Assembly: GCA_029879905.1 (NCBI GenBank)
Contig: JAOUPN010000009.1
Coordinates: 1-32,912 of the forward strand
DNA: 32,912 bases
Direction: 5' to 3'
Source: Nitrospira sp.
GTDB lineage: Bacteria > Nitrospirota > Nitrospiria > Nitrospirales > Nitrospiraceae
Shown: positions 12,155 through 20,914 of the stretch, piece by piece
How positions within the stretch are numbered: the stretch's first letter is position 1
Layout of the letters: each line of letters begins with the position of its first letter
The notes under the pieces: model-generated
What the model saw: the letters and a program-made list of their open reading frames with translations, nothing else
Told to the model about the DNA's origin: nothing
Database searches by the model: none
Position numbers and translations under genes: made by a program

Positions 12155-12259
12155 GTGAGGGGTAAAGAGTGAAGAGTGAGGTGGTGATGCGAAGAGAGCA
12201 AAGCGGTAGGGCTTCGCAGTGGCAATATTACCCCTTACTCCGTACTCCGTACTCCTCAC
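12155..12259. repeat. Nested inverted-repeat element between mlaE and mlaF
   Basis: GTGAGGGGTAAAGAGTGAAGAGTGAGG (12155-12181) is imperfectly complementary to CCCCTTACTCCGTACTCCGTACTCCTCAC (12231-12259). Inside is a perfect 7-bp pair, TGCGAAG (12188-12194) / CTTCGCA (12212-12218). Confidence 0.55.
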
Positions 12260-12268
12260 CGGCTAAAC

Positions 12269-13027
12269 ATGATTAAACTTGTCGGCGTGAAAAAGACTTT
12301 GGGAGGACAGCCGGTGCTGCAAGGGGTTGATCTTGCTGTCCCTCCGGGAAAGTTGACCACGATCATTGGGCGTAGCGGAGAAGGCAAGAGCGTGCTCTTG
12401 AAGCACATGATCGGCCTGATGCAGCCTGATGAGGGGGAAGTATGGGTGGACGGTACGGAAATCTCACGTCTTCGAGGCCATGCCCTCAACGAGGTCCGCA
12501 AGAAGTTCGCGATGCTGTTTCAGGGGGCGGCTCTGTTTGATTCGCTCACAGTCTTTGAAAACGTGGCGTTCCCGTTGCGTGAAAAATTGAGGATGAGGGG
12601 CGCCGAGGTAACGACGCGGGTCCAGGAGAAGTTAGAGCAGGTTGGTTTGGCCGGCATGGGCCATAAATTCCCTGCCGAACTCAGCGGCGGTATGCGCAAG
12701 CGGGCAGGATTGGCGAGGGCGCTGGTCATGCAGCCTGAAATTATTTTGTTCGATGAGCCGACGACCGGCCTTGACCCGCTCATGGCAAAATCGATTCATG
12801 ACCTCATCACCGGGATGCAGAAGAAGTTTGGGTTTACGGCCATTATGGTCAGTCATGAGATTCCTGAAATCTTTGGGATTTCCGATTATGTGGCCATGCT
12901 CAAAGGCGGGAAAATTGCCGCGATGGCTGAGCCTGTGGAGTTTCAGCGAACCGCCGACCCTGAAATACATGAGTTTATTTCAGTGGGAGGGACGATTCCG
13001 TCGGCGACGGATCCTTCTGTCAGATAG
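12269..13027 (+). CDS. mlaF: MlaF-type ABC transporter ATP-binding protein
   Basis: Walker A GRSGEGKSVLLKH, signature LSGGMRKRAGLARAL, Walker B IILFDEPTTGLDP, switch His in VSHE. Confidence 0.95.
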   Translation: MIKLVGVKKTLGGQPVLQGVDLAVPPGKLTTIIGRSGEGKSVLLKHMIGLMQPDEGEVWVDGTEISRLRGHALNEVRKKFAMLFQGAALFDSLTVFENVAFPLREKLRMRGAEVTTRVQEKLEQVGLAGMGHKFPAELSGGMRKRAGLARALVMQPEIILFDEPTTGLDPLMAKSIHDLITGMQKKFGFTAIMVSHEIPEIFGISDYVAMLKGGKIAAMAEPVEFQRTADPEIHEFISVGGTIPSATDPSVR

Positions 13028-13039
13028 GGGAGTGTCATC

Positions 13040-13483
13040 ATGGAAAAAGGCAGGATGGAATTAGTTGTTGGGGTGTTTGTGTTGGTCGGGGTCGTTTGTT
13101 TGGGGTATCTCTCGATCAAGCTTGGAAAGTTGGAAGTGATCGGAGGCGACCGCTACGAAGTAGAGGCTCCTTTTAATTCAGCATCGGGGTTGAAGCCCGG
13201 TGCGACTGTGGAAATTGCCGGTGTGGAAGTAGGACGGGTGAAGTCGATTGTGCTAAAAGATGACCAAGCGATCGTCAGTTTGGCGGTTCAGAACGGCGTG
13301 CAGCTCTATACCGACACCTTTGCGTCGATCAAGACTCGGGGGATCATCGGTGAGAAGTTTCTCGCATTATCTCCCGGCGGCGGCGGTGAACCGTTGCAAG
13401 CAGGCGGTATAATCCGCGATACTGAGTCCGGACTGGACCTTGAGGAATTGGTCAGCCAATATGTGCATGGCAAGGTCAAGTAG
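13040..13483 (+). CDS. mlaD: MlaD-type MCE domain protein
   Basis: N-terminal TM (LVVGVFVLVGVVCLGYLSIKLG), MCE domain FNSASGLKPGATVEIAGVEVGRVKSI and IKTRGIIGEKFLALSPGG; single MCE domain. Confidence 0.92.
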   Translation: MEKGRMELVVGVFVLVGVVCLGYLSIKLGKLEVIGGDRYEVEAPFNSASGLKPGATVEIAGVEVGRVKSIVLKDDQAIVSLAVQNGVQLYTDTFASIKTRGIIGEKFLALSPGGGGEPLQAGGIIRDTESGLDLEELVSQYVHGKVK

Positions 13484-13535
13484 CGGGTCTCGCTGATAGG
13501 GCGTCAAGCGTGAGCATCGTGAGGGGAATGAGGAT

Positions 13536-14198
13536 ATGGCGTCGATTGTGAAGAATCACAACGTGGTGGTCCGTGCCCCGATCTGTCGGCCTGTGGTGTT
13601 TTGGGCTCAATGTGCGGTTTTGATCGGTCTATGGCTGGTTGTGGCGGCAACTCCAGGGTATGCCGGTGCGCCGACGGACTCGATGAAAACGACGATCAAC
13701 GAGGTGCTACGGATTGTCGGTGAGGATGCGCTGAAAAGGCCGGAAAAGGCCGAAGAACGCCGACAGCTGCTTGAGCAGGTCGTCGAAGCTCGATTTGACT
13801 ACCAAGAAATGTCGCGTCGTGCCCTCGGCGCGCCATGGAAAACGCTGTCGGACGAACAGAAACAGGAGTTTGTCACCCTGTTTCGCACCTTGTTGACGAA
13901 TTCGTATGCCGACAAAATCGAGACCTATTCCGGCGAGGGTGTGCAGTATTTGAACGAACGAACGGAAAAGGGGTATGCGGAAGTCAGGACGAAGGTGTTG
14001 TCCGGAAAGGCGGAAATTCCGCTCGACTATCGATTGATCAATAAGGCGAATGATTGGCGTGTGTATGACGTGGTGGTAGACGGCGTCAGTTTGGTCAATA
14101 ACTATCGCGGGCAATTTACAAAAATTATCAGGTCTTCGTCGTATGTGGATCTTGTCGAGCAGCTCCGCAAAAAGTCCGAGAAAATCAAAGCTCCATAA
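13536..14198 (+). CDS. mlaC: MlaC/Ttg2-family periplasmic lipid-binding protein
   Basis: Signal-like N-terminus; FDYQEMSRRALGAPWKTLSDEQKQEFVTLFRTLLTNSYADKIE and WRVYDVVVDGVSLVNNYRGQFTKII are typical of MlaC (tol_tol_Ttg2). Confidence 0.92.
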   Translation: MASIVKNHNVVVRAPICRPVVFWAQCAVLIGLWLVVAATPGYAGAPTDSMKTTINEVLRIVGEDALKRPEKAEERRQLLEQVVEARFDYQEMSRRALGAPWKTLSDEQKQEFVTLFRTLLTNSYADKIETYSGEGVQYLNERTEKGYAEVRTKVLSGKAEIPLDYRLINKANDWRVYDVVVDGVSLVNNYRGQFTKIIRSSSYVDLVEQLRKKSEKIKAP

Positions 14199-14241
14199 CG
14201 CAATTCCCTCACGTCGCCGACTAGAAGGTTCGAGATCGTTC

Positions 14242-15450
14242 GTGCATCGCGTTGTCGTCATAGTGGTGTGTCTGCTGCTGGGGACGACCGGGCTTCTTCC
14301 TCAGGATTCCGCGCAGGCGGATGTCGAGTATTTCCCCATTCCCGCCATCAGTTCCAGCAAGAACGACGGCAACGATTTCGGTCTGATTCTGCCGGCCCTG
14401 ATTACCGGGGAGGACGGAGAGCTGAAACATTTGGTCGCGCCGATGGTGATCTACAATAGCATCGTCGGCACACGCGGCACCCTGAATTTGTTCCACTATG
14501 AGCCGGGCGGGAAGCAGCTCAGAGGCATCGCCTCTTGGTCCGAGAAGATCGAACGGCGGTTTCTGCTCAGCTATGTGGATCCCGGGTTCAGTAACGGCCG
14601 CTACAGCATCGGGGTCAGCGCATCGCATTTCAAGAACGCGACGGTCCGGTTTTTTGGCATCGGTCCGGAGACCCCGCTCGGCCATGAGAGTAATTACACG
14701 GCGTCGGAGACTCGAGCCAATTGGAAGTTCGGCGTCTATGCCAATGAAGTGACCCAGATCGCCGTGAGCCAGCGATTTCGGCATATGGAAGCAATCAGTC
14801 GTGGAGCCACGGAGTTGCCGTTTACCAGGGAACTGTTCCACAACAGCAAGGCGTTGGTCCCGGGAATAGACGGTGCAACCATCCTTGGTGAGCGGATCTC
14901 GTTTCACTATGACACCAGGAACAGTCTCGTCACGCCGACCGACGGGACCGCCGTGACGGCCTACGCGGAAATGAACCATAACTTCAAGCCAGGTGCCCAG
15001 CCCCTCTATTCTCGTTACGGCATCGAGGTCAAGAAGATGTTTGCAAGCGAATCCAAACGCGCCATCTTGGTGATTCGTGCGGATTTGCAGGCGACGATCG
15101 GAACGGATGTGCCGTTTTATGAGCAAAGCTCTTTGGGAGGGCAGAATAATCTGCGCGGATACGGTGTGGACCGGTTCATCGATAAACAGCTGATCGCCTT
15201 CAGCGTCGAGGAGCGTATCCATTTGCTGAGGACTCGATTGGCCGGAGTGATGGCGGACTTCGAGATCGCTCCGTTTGTCGATACCGGGCAGGTGTTCAAC
15301 TCATTTAAAGATGTCAGTTTTAAGGAGTATCGTGTTACGCCGGGTATCGGTTTCCGCGGGATTATCCGGCCCAATGTGGTCGGGCGAATCGATTATGGTT
15401 TCAGTAAGGAAGGGGGAGCGATATTTGCCGGACTTGATTTCCCCTATTAA
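14242..15450 (+). CDS. Omp85/BamA (D15)-family outer-membrane beta-barrel without visible POTRA domains
   Basis: GTG at 14242 gives a signal peptide (VHRVVVIVVCLLLGTTGLLPQDSAQA). C-terminal barrel motifs SSLGGQNNLRGYGVDRFIDKQ, PFVDTGQVF, VTPGIGFRGIIRPNVVGRIDYGFSKEG. ORF-track start at 14143 overlaps mlaC and is probably too far upstream. Confidence 0.8.
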   Translation: MHRVVVIVVCLLLGTTGLLPQDSAQADVEYFPIPAISSSKNDGNDFGLILPALITGEDGELKHLVAPMVIYNSIVGTRGTLNLFHYEPGGKQLRGIASWSEKIERRFLLSYVDPGFSNGRYSIGVSASHFKNATVRFFGIGPETPLGHESNYTASETRANWKFGVYANEVTQIAVSQRFRHMEAISRGATELPFTRELFHNSKALVPGIDGATILGERISFHYDTRNSLVTPTDGTAVTAYAEMNHNFKPGAQPLYSRYGIEVKKMFASESKRAILVIRADLQATIGTDVPFYEQSSLGGQNNLRGYGVDRFIDKQLIAFSVEERIHLLRTRLAGVMADFEIAPFVDTGQVFNSFKDVSFKEYRVTPGIGFRGIIRPNVVGRIDYGFSKEGGAIFAGLDFPY

Positions 15451-15718
15451 CCGGCATCTCTTCGTCATCAGTTATCGGACTGGTGGGTCGTCTGAATGAA
15501 GGTGGTATGCGGGCAACCCCTTGCCGATTACGAACCATATCGAACCGAAGCAGTTCCCTGTCTATCCTCCTAAGTGGGGCTAAATGCTTGACACGATCAG
15601 AGCGTTGTGTGAGACTCACCTCGATTACTCAATTCAATACGTGACTGCTCGATCGTTGCCTCTCAAAGGTCAAGTTTTTACACACAGTTGAGTGGGTAGA
15701 TATAAAGGAGAGCATGCT

Positions 15719-17665
15719 ATGTCGATTCTGAAAAGCATTAATAGCCCGGTTGATTTGAAACGGGTGTCTCCTGATCAGTTGCCCGCGTTGTCTCAGGAAA
15801 TTCGCGAGCAGATTATCAGTGCAGTTTCTTCGGTCGGCGGACACTTGGCGTCGAATCTGGGTGTGGTGGAGTTGACGGTCGCGTTGCATTACCTGCTGGA
15901 TACGCCAAGCGATAAGATCGTGTGGGATACCAGCAATCAGAGCTATACGCATAAGCTTCTGACCGGGAGGCGTGAACGGTTCCATACGCTACGGCAATAC
16001 GGAGGGTTAAGCGGATTCTGTAAGCGGGAAGAGAGTGAGTACGATGCGTTCAATGCCGGCCATGCGGGTACCGGTGTGTCGGCCGCGTTCGGATTGGTCG
16101 AAGCGCGCGAGCAATTAAGACAAAAAAACAAAATCATCTGTGTGGTGGGTGACGGGGCGATGACCGCAGGCATGACGCTTGAGGGCCTTCATCATGCCGG
16201 GGGAATGGGCAAAGACTTTCTGGTGATTTTGAACGACAATCAAATGTCCATCTCCAAGAATGTCGGCGCTATTTCCGCGTATCTGAGCCGAACGATTACG
16301 GGTGAGTTTTACGGCAGGATGCGCGAAGAGACCGGGCAGTTGTTGGGGAAGATCCCCCACATCGGTTCCGATATGCAGAAGTTGGCGCGTCGAGCGGAAG
16401 AGTTGGCGAAGGGCGTTATTCTCCCCGGGCTGCTCTTCGAAGAATTGGGTTTCCAATACAGCGGTCCCATCGATGGGCACAACTTCGAGCATCTCCTGCC
16501 GACCATTGAAAACGTCCTGAGGATGAAGGGGCCGGTGTTGCTCCATGTGATCACGAAAAAAGGGCTCGGCTATGAACCGGCCATGAAGAATCCCGTATGG
16601 TTCCATGCATGTCCGCCGTTTGTGCGGGAAACCGGGGTTCCGGCCAAGAAGGCGGTGCGGCCGTCCTATACGGCAATGGCGATGGATGCCCTCGTGAAGT
16701 TAGCCCGAGAAGACAAGCGTATTGTCGCGATCACTGCGGCGATGTGCGAGGGGACGGGGCTTACGGGATTCGAAAAAGAATTCCCTGATCGTCTCTACGA
16801 CGTGGGGATTGCCGAACAGCATGCAGTGACCTTTGCGGCCGGTTTGGCCGCAGAGGGGGTCAAGCCGGTCGTGGCCATGTATGCGACCTTCCTGCAACGT
16901 GCCTATGATCAGGTGGTGCATGATGTGGCGACGCAAAACCTGCCGGTGGTGTTCCTGATCGACCGCGGTGGACTTGTAGCCGAAGATGGGACGACGCACC
17001 ACGGTGCGTTCGATTATGCCTACCTCCGTCATGTGCCCAACATGGTCGTTATGGCGCCGAAAGACGAAAACGAATTGCAGCATATGATCAAAACGTCCGT
17101 CGATCACGATGGTCCGATTTCTGTGCGGTATCCGCGGGGCGTCAGTCTCGGCGTGCCGATGGATGATGCGCCCAAAGCCTTGCCGATCGGAAAGGGCGAA
17201 TTGTTGAAGGACGGGACGGATGTCGCCATTATCGCAATCGGGGTGTCGGTATGGCAGTCGCATCAGGCTGCGGAACGCTTGAGCCAGGAAGGGATTTCAA
17301 CGGCGGTGGTCAATGCCCGGTTTGCCAAGCCGCTCGATCAGGACCTCATCACGGAGGTGGCGCGACGAGTGCGCTATGTGGTCACCGTGGAAGAAGGCTG
17401 CAAGATGGGCGGCTTTGGTTCAGCCGTACTGGAAACGCTCTCGGAAGCCCGTGTGACCAACGTGACAACAAAGGTGCTTGGTCTGCCGGATTGGTATATC
17501 GAGCAAGGGCCTCAGGACCTGCTCCGTGAACGGTATGGGCTGACAGCCGAAGGTATCTATCAAAGCGTAAAAGATCTGGTCAGCGGTGCGGTGACGACGG
17601 AAAACCGGTTTACCGGTGTGGCGTCGGACGGACATCTTCCTCATGGAGACGAACAAGGCAGCTGA
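15719..17665 (+). CDS. dxs: 1-deoxy-D-xylulose-5-phosphate synthase
   Basis: GHLASNLGVVELTVALHY, GDGAMTAGMTLEGLHHAG (TPP motif), DVGIAEQHAVTFAAGLA, DRGGLVAEDGTTHHGAFDYAYLR. The ATG at 15719 is preceded by AAAGGAGA. Confidence 0.97.
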   Translation: MSILKSINSPVDLKRVSPDQLPALSQEIREQIISAVSSVGGHLASNLGVVELTVALHYLLDTPSDKIVWDTSNQSYTHKLLTGRRERFHTLRQYGGLSGFCKREESEYDAFNAGHAGTGVSAAFGLVEAREQLRQKNKIICVVGDGAMTAGMTLEGLHHAGGMGKDFLVILNDNQMSISKNVGAISAYLSRTITGEFYGRMREETGQLLGKIPHIGSDMQKLARRAEELAKGVILPGLLFEELGFQYSGPIDGHNFEHLLPTIENVLRMKGPVLLHVITKKGLGYEPAMKNPVWFHACPPFVRETGVPAKKAVRPSYTAMAMDALVKLAREDKRIVAITAAMCEGTGLTGFEKEFPDRLYDVGIAEQHAVTFAAGLAAEGVKPVVAMYATFLQRAYDQVVHDVATQNLPVVFLIDRGGLVAEDGTTHHGAFDYAYLRHVPNMVVMAPKDENELQHMIKTSVDHDGPISVRYPRGVSLGVPMDDAPKALPIGKGELLKDGTDVAIIAIGVSVWQSHQAAERLSQEGISTAVVNARFAKPLDQDLITEVARRVRYVVTVEEGCKMGGFGSAVLETLSEARVTNVTTKVLGLPDWYIEQGPQDLLRERYGLTAEGIYQSVKDLVSGAVTTENRFTGVASDGHLPHGDEQGS

Positions 17666-17692
17666 TCGAAGGGGTGAGGCGAGCGGAAGCGA

Positions 17693-18874
17693 ATGCATAT
17701 CACACGGCGTAAGACGCGACAGATCCAAGTCGGGACCGTCAAGATCGGCGGCGATGCTCCGGTGTCCGTGCAGTCGATGTGTTCGACCGACACGCGGGAT
17801 GTGGCCGCCACGGTCGAGCAGATTCGACAGCTGGAAACCGCAGGCTGTGAGCTTATTCGTGTTGCCGTGCCCGATGAAGAAGCTGCTGCCGCCTTGCCGA
17901 AGATCAAAGCCGCGATGACGGTTCCGCTGATTGCGGATATTCATTTCGATCATCGGTTGGCCTTGAAAGCTGCTGCGATCGTCGACTGTGTGCGTATCAA
18001 TCCCGGCAATATCGGGGCCTGGTGGAAGGTCGAAGAAGTGATCAAGGCGGTCAACGACCGCGGCATTCCGATCCGTGTGGGTGTCAACGGAGGGTCGCTT
18101 GAACGGCATCTGTTGGACAAATACGGATGGCCTACACCGGAAGCCCTTGCTGAATCGGCGCTGAATGCCGTGCATGCGCTTGAGGATGTCGGGTTTACCA
18201 ATCTCAAAGTGTCGCTCAAGGCGTCGGATGTACACCATGCGATCGATGCCTACTGGCTTTTCGCCCATCAGTCGGACTATCCCATTCATATTGGTATTAC
18301 GGAAGCAGGAACGGCAATGACCGGGGCGGTCAAGTCGGCGATGGGGCTAGGGTATTTGCTTGCCAATGGCATCGGGGATACCTTGCGGGTGTCACTGGCC
18401 GCCGATCCGGTGGAAGAAGTCAAGGTCGGATATGAGATTCTGAAATCGCTTGAATTGCGTCATCGCGGGATCAACGTGATCGCCTGCCCGACTTGTGGGC
18501 GGGTGGAAATCGATGTCGTCCGCATGGCCAATGAGCTGGAGAAGAAGCTCGGGCATATTAAAACCCCGTTAAACGTGTCGGTGCTCGGGTGCGTCGTCAA
18601 CGGCATCGGCGAGGGCAAGGAAGCCGATATCGGTATTGCCGGAGGGGAAGGGAAAGGTATTTTGTTCAAGAAAGGGAAGCTTGTTCGAAAGGTTCCCATG
18701 GAAGAATTGATGGATACGCTGATCCAGGAAGTTGAACTTCTGGCCAAGGAAAAAGAGGCCGAGGGGAATGGGGCGTCGGTTCCATCTGTAGAGTCGCAGG
18801 AGTGGGAATCGGTCGCAGCAGATTCGGGTCAGCCTTCAACTCTTGGGAAAGAGATTCCTGTATTGCCTCACTGA
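17693..18874 (+). CDS. ispG: 4-hydroxy-3-methylbut-2-en-1-yl diphosphate synthase
   Basis: VQSMCSTDTRDVAATVEQI, ADIHFDHRLAL, VRINPGNIG, ACPTCGR and NVSVLGCVVNGIGEGKEADIGIAGG: IspG/GcpE motifs including cluster Cys residues. Confidence 0.97.
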   Translation: MHITRRKTRQIQVGTVKIGGDAPVSVQSMCSTDTRDVAATVEQIRQLETAGCELIRVAVPDEEAAAALPKIKAAMTVPLIADIHFDHRLALKAAAIVDCVRINPGNIGAWWKVEEVIKAVNDRGIPIRVGVNGGSLERHLLDKYGWPTPEALAESALNAVHALEDVGFTNLKVSLKASDVHHAIDAYWLFAHQSDYPIHIGITEAGTAMTGAVKSAMGLGYLLANGIGDTLRVSLAADPVEEVKVGYEILKSLELRHRGINVIACPTCGRVEIDVVRMANELEKKLGHIKTPLNVSVLGCVVNGIGEGKEADIGIAGGEGKGILFKKGKLVRKVPMEELMDTLIQEVELLAKEKEAEGNGASVPSVESQEWESVAADSGQPSTLGKEIPVLPH

Positions 18875-18999
18875 TACGTATCGCATTAAGAGATACACTT
18901 CCGGTCGCCTGCTTGCTTCATCGGTTCCCCCTTCTCGAAACAGCGTCAGAGCTTCGCGGATAATGTATCCGGGATTTCAGATATAAGAATCGGCCTCCC

Positions 19000-20289
19000 A
19001 TGAGTCTTTTGATCGGTGAATTGTTTAGATCTCCTCTTGTGACCCGACTCACTAAGGTCGGTCTCGTGATCGCCGCGATGGCGCATGGCTATATCATCTC
19101 GTTCGGGCGATCGTTTCACTTCCGAGACATCGATATCCATCGCGAGATCGGCAGACGCTTCCTTTCAGGAGAGTATCTCTACGCCAACGATTACTGTTAC
19201 ATGTATTTGCCGACCACCGGCATGTACTTTGCACCCTTGCTGATGCTTGAGCGGAACCCCAGCCTGGCTTTGCGATATGCCGTCGCCGCCGGCTGTTTGG
19301 TGCTGACAACAATGCTGTTTCATCGCATGCTGTGCGGCGCCTCAACGTCAAAACATTGGAGCGCTTTGTTGGTCGGTGTGGGCGCCGGTGCGTTGACCCT
19401 GCAATTCGTTTTGAGAGATCTCGACGACGGCGGCCCGCATCTCATGTTGCTGGGCATTCTGACCGGCGGGATCTATGCGATATGGGTCGGGAGGGAACGG
19501 CTGGGGGCGGCGTTGGTCGGGCTTGGTATTGTGCTCAAGATTACCCCGGGACTTTTCGTGCTGTTGTTCCTGTGGAAGCGACAATGGCGGCTGGCGTGTT
19601 ACACGGTATTGGCCGTTGTCCTATGGATTCTCTTGCCCATCTTGTACATGGGGCCCGCAAGTTGGTGGGCCCATCACGTGGAATGGACGCAAAACGCCGT
19701 CTTGTCCGTACTCGATCGTCAGGTGGAAGGCCGGCAAGAAAATGAACTGCAAAAACTCAACGTCTCATTGCGGCATACGATGCTTCGGTATCTGGTGACC
19801 TATCCACCCACACATCGGCTTGTGCAAGTCGATCGCAGATACTACAAGCCGGTGCTGGATTTACCGCCTTCTGTTGCGAACGGAATCGTCGGGGTTGCGG
19901 CGTTTGGTTTGCTTGGCGCATTTGCCTGGTCCAGTCGGCGGGCGTTTCAAGGGCCTGGTGATCCATCATGGGCGCGAGATTGTGCTGGGACGTTGATGCT
20001 GGCCCTTTTCTTTTCCCCCATCACCTGGCCTCAGCACTTAGTGTGGATGATCCCGGCGGCCTGTGTCGTCGTGGCAGCCGCAGGCAGTTTAGGTCGCACG
20101 GGCTATGCCATGTTGGCCGGCTACATTCTCCTCACGATGGTGCTGAATTATGAAGTGGTGGGCTCGGCCCGATGGGAAGCGCTGAAGAGTTTTCATCACT
20201 TCGGGATTGCCATGCTGATCCTGTACGGGCTGCTGCTGAGAAGCAACGGGATAGTACCGCCCCATAAGCCGCCGCTCGGAAGCGGGTAA
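19000..20289 (+). CDS. Multi-pass membrane protein, GT87-like (DUF2029) mannosyltransferase family
   Basis: Many TM segments; FRDIDIHREIGRRFLSGEYLYANDYCYMYLPTTGMYFAPL and ALVGLGIVLKITPGLFVLLFLWKRQWR match the GT-C/DUF2029 pattern. Confidence 0.7.
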   Translation: MSLLIGELFRSPLVTRLTKVGLVIAAMAHGYIISFGRSFHFRDIDIHREIGRRFLSGEYLYANDYCYMYLPTTGMYFAPLLMLERNPSLALRYAVAAGCLVLTTMLFHRMLCGASTSKHWSALLVGVGAGALTLQFVLRDLDDGGPHLMLLGILTGGIYAIWVGRERLGAALVGLGIVLKITPGLFVLLFLWKRQWRLACYTVLAVVLWILLPILYMGPASWWAHHVEWTQNAVLSVLDRQVEGRQENELQKLNVSLRHTMLRYLVTYPPTHRLVQVDRRYYKPVLDLPPSVANGIVGVAAFGLLGAFAWSSRRAFQGPGDPSWARDCAGTLMLALFFSPITWPQHLVWMIPAACVVVAAAGSLGRTGYAMLAGYILLTMVLNYEVVGSARWEALKSFHHFGIAMLILYGLLLRSNGIVPPHKPPLGSG

Positions 20290-20365
20290 TCTAAGGCACT
20301 AAGCTTGGTCAATAGCGAATAAGCTTTTCATGGAGTGCAGGTTGTGTTTGCAAAAAGGAACCGAC

Positions 20366-20371
20366 TATAAT
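20366..20371 (+). promoter_or_regulatory. -10 element (TATAAT) of the tRNA-Cys promoter
   Basis: Perfect TATAAT, 12 nt upstream of the mature tRNA 5' end; -35 is weak (TTGTGT-like). Confidence 0.55.
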
Positions 20372-20383
20372 GCCGCTCCCTGA

Positions 20384-20458
20384 GGCGCCGTACCCAAGTG
20401 GTAAGGGAGCAGTCTGCAAAACTGCGATGCAGCGGTTCGAACCCGCTCGGCGCCTCCA
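20384..20458 (+). tRNA. tRNA-Cys (anticodon GCA), CCA encoded
   Basis: GGCGCCG...CGGCGCC 7-bp acceptor, anticodon stem CAGTC-TGCAAAA-CTG with GCA anticodon, T-arm AGCGG-TTCGAAC-CCGCT, discriminator T then CCA. Confidence 0.95.
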
Positions 20459-20503
20459 AAGTTCGCCTTTCGGCGAACTTTGTCCTAAGCCTGTCGAAGG
20501 GCA
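20458..20503 (+). repeat. REP-like palindrome immediately 3' of tRNA-Cys
   Basis: AAAGTTCGCC-TTTC-GGCGAACTTT (perfect 10-bp stem, 20458-20481) followed by GTCCTAAGCCTGTCGAAGGGC, resembling the dispersed CCTTCGACAGGCTCAGGAC...GAAC repeat seen in many genomes. Confidence 0.65.
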
Positions 20504-20696
20504 AACATCATCACTGCCGACAGATAAACCCCTCCGGTGTATTGTTCTTCGGTTGACCCGTTCATCGTACTGTATCTTATCGTGCGAGTTCTATTGCGAG
20601 GAAATCGGCGTGGACTTATACTGCTTTGGGATGCCCACGGATTTTTGTACACAACGAGATAATCCGTCGTTCGATCAATGATGGAAAGGAGCCTTA

Positions 20697-20914
20697 ATGA
20701 AGGCTGAGTTCACGGCAATTATTGAACCGGCACCTGAGGGAGGCTACTGAGCCATTTGTCTGAGATTCCCGGCGCCAACGGGCAAGGAGAAACGATTGAA
20801 GAAGCCAAGGATAGCCTGCGGCAGGCTATTGAATTGATTCTCGAAGACCGCAAGGCGGACATCCTTCGCGGGCTGTCTGAAGACGCCATCCAGGACAAGG
20901 TACTGATCGGGTGA
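20697..20914 (+). pseudogene. hicB: Degraded HicB-family antitoxin
   Basis: Reads MKAEFTAIIEPAPEGGY-[TGA, likely from TGG]-AIC, then after a one-base deletion (TGT-C.T-GAG) EIPGANGQGETIEEAKDSLRQAIELILEDRKADILRGLSEDAIQDKVLIG*. HicB pattern with one nonsense and one frameshift. Confidence 0.85.

Noticed and set aside
14221-15222. 333-aa minus-strand ORF opposite the Omp85-like barrel
   Set aside because: Antisense shadow of a well-supported + strand gene; translation is Arg/His/Gln-rich with no recognisable motif.
17420-18289. 289-aa minus-strand ORF across the dxs-ispG junction
   Set aside because: Overlaps two clear + strand genes and has no motif.
20370-20681. 103-aa + strand ORF
   Set aside because: Runs through the tRNA-Cys and the REP-like hairpin; not a credible protein.
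20748-20750. In-frame TGA in hicB as possible selenocysteine or recoding
   Set aside because: A one-base deletion follows about ten bases later, so decay is the simpler explanation; homologues are expected to have Trp there.
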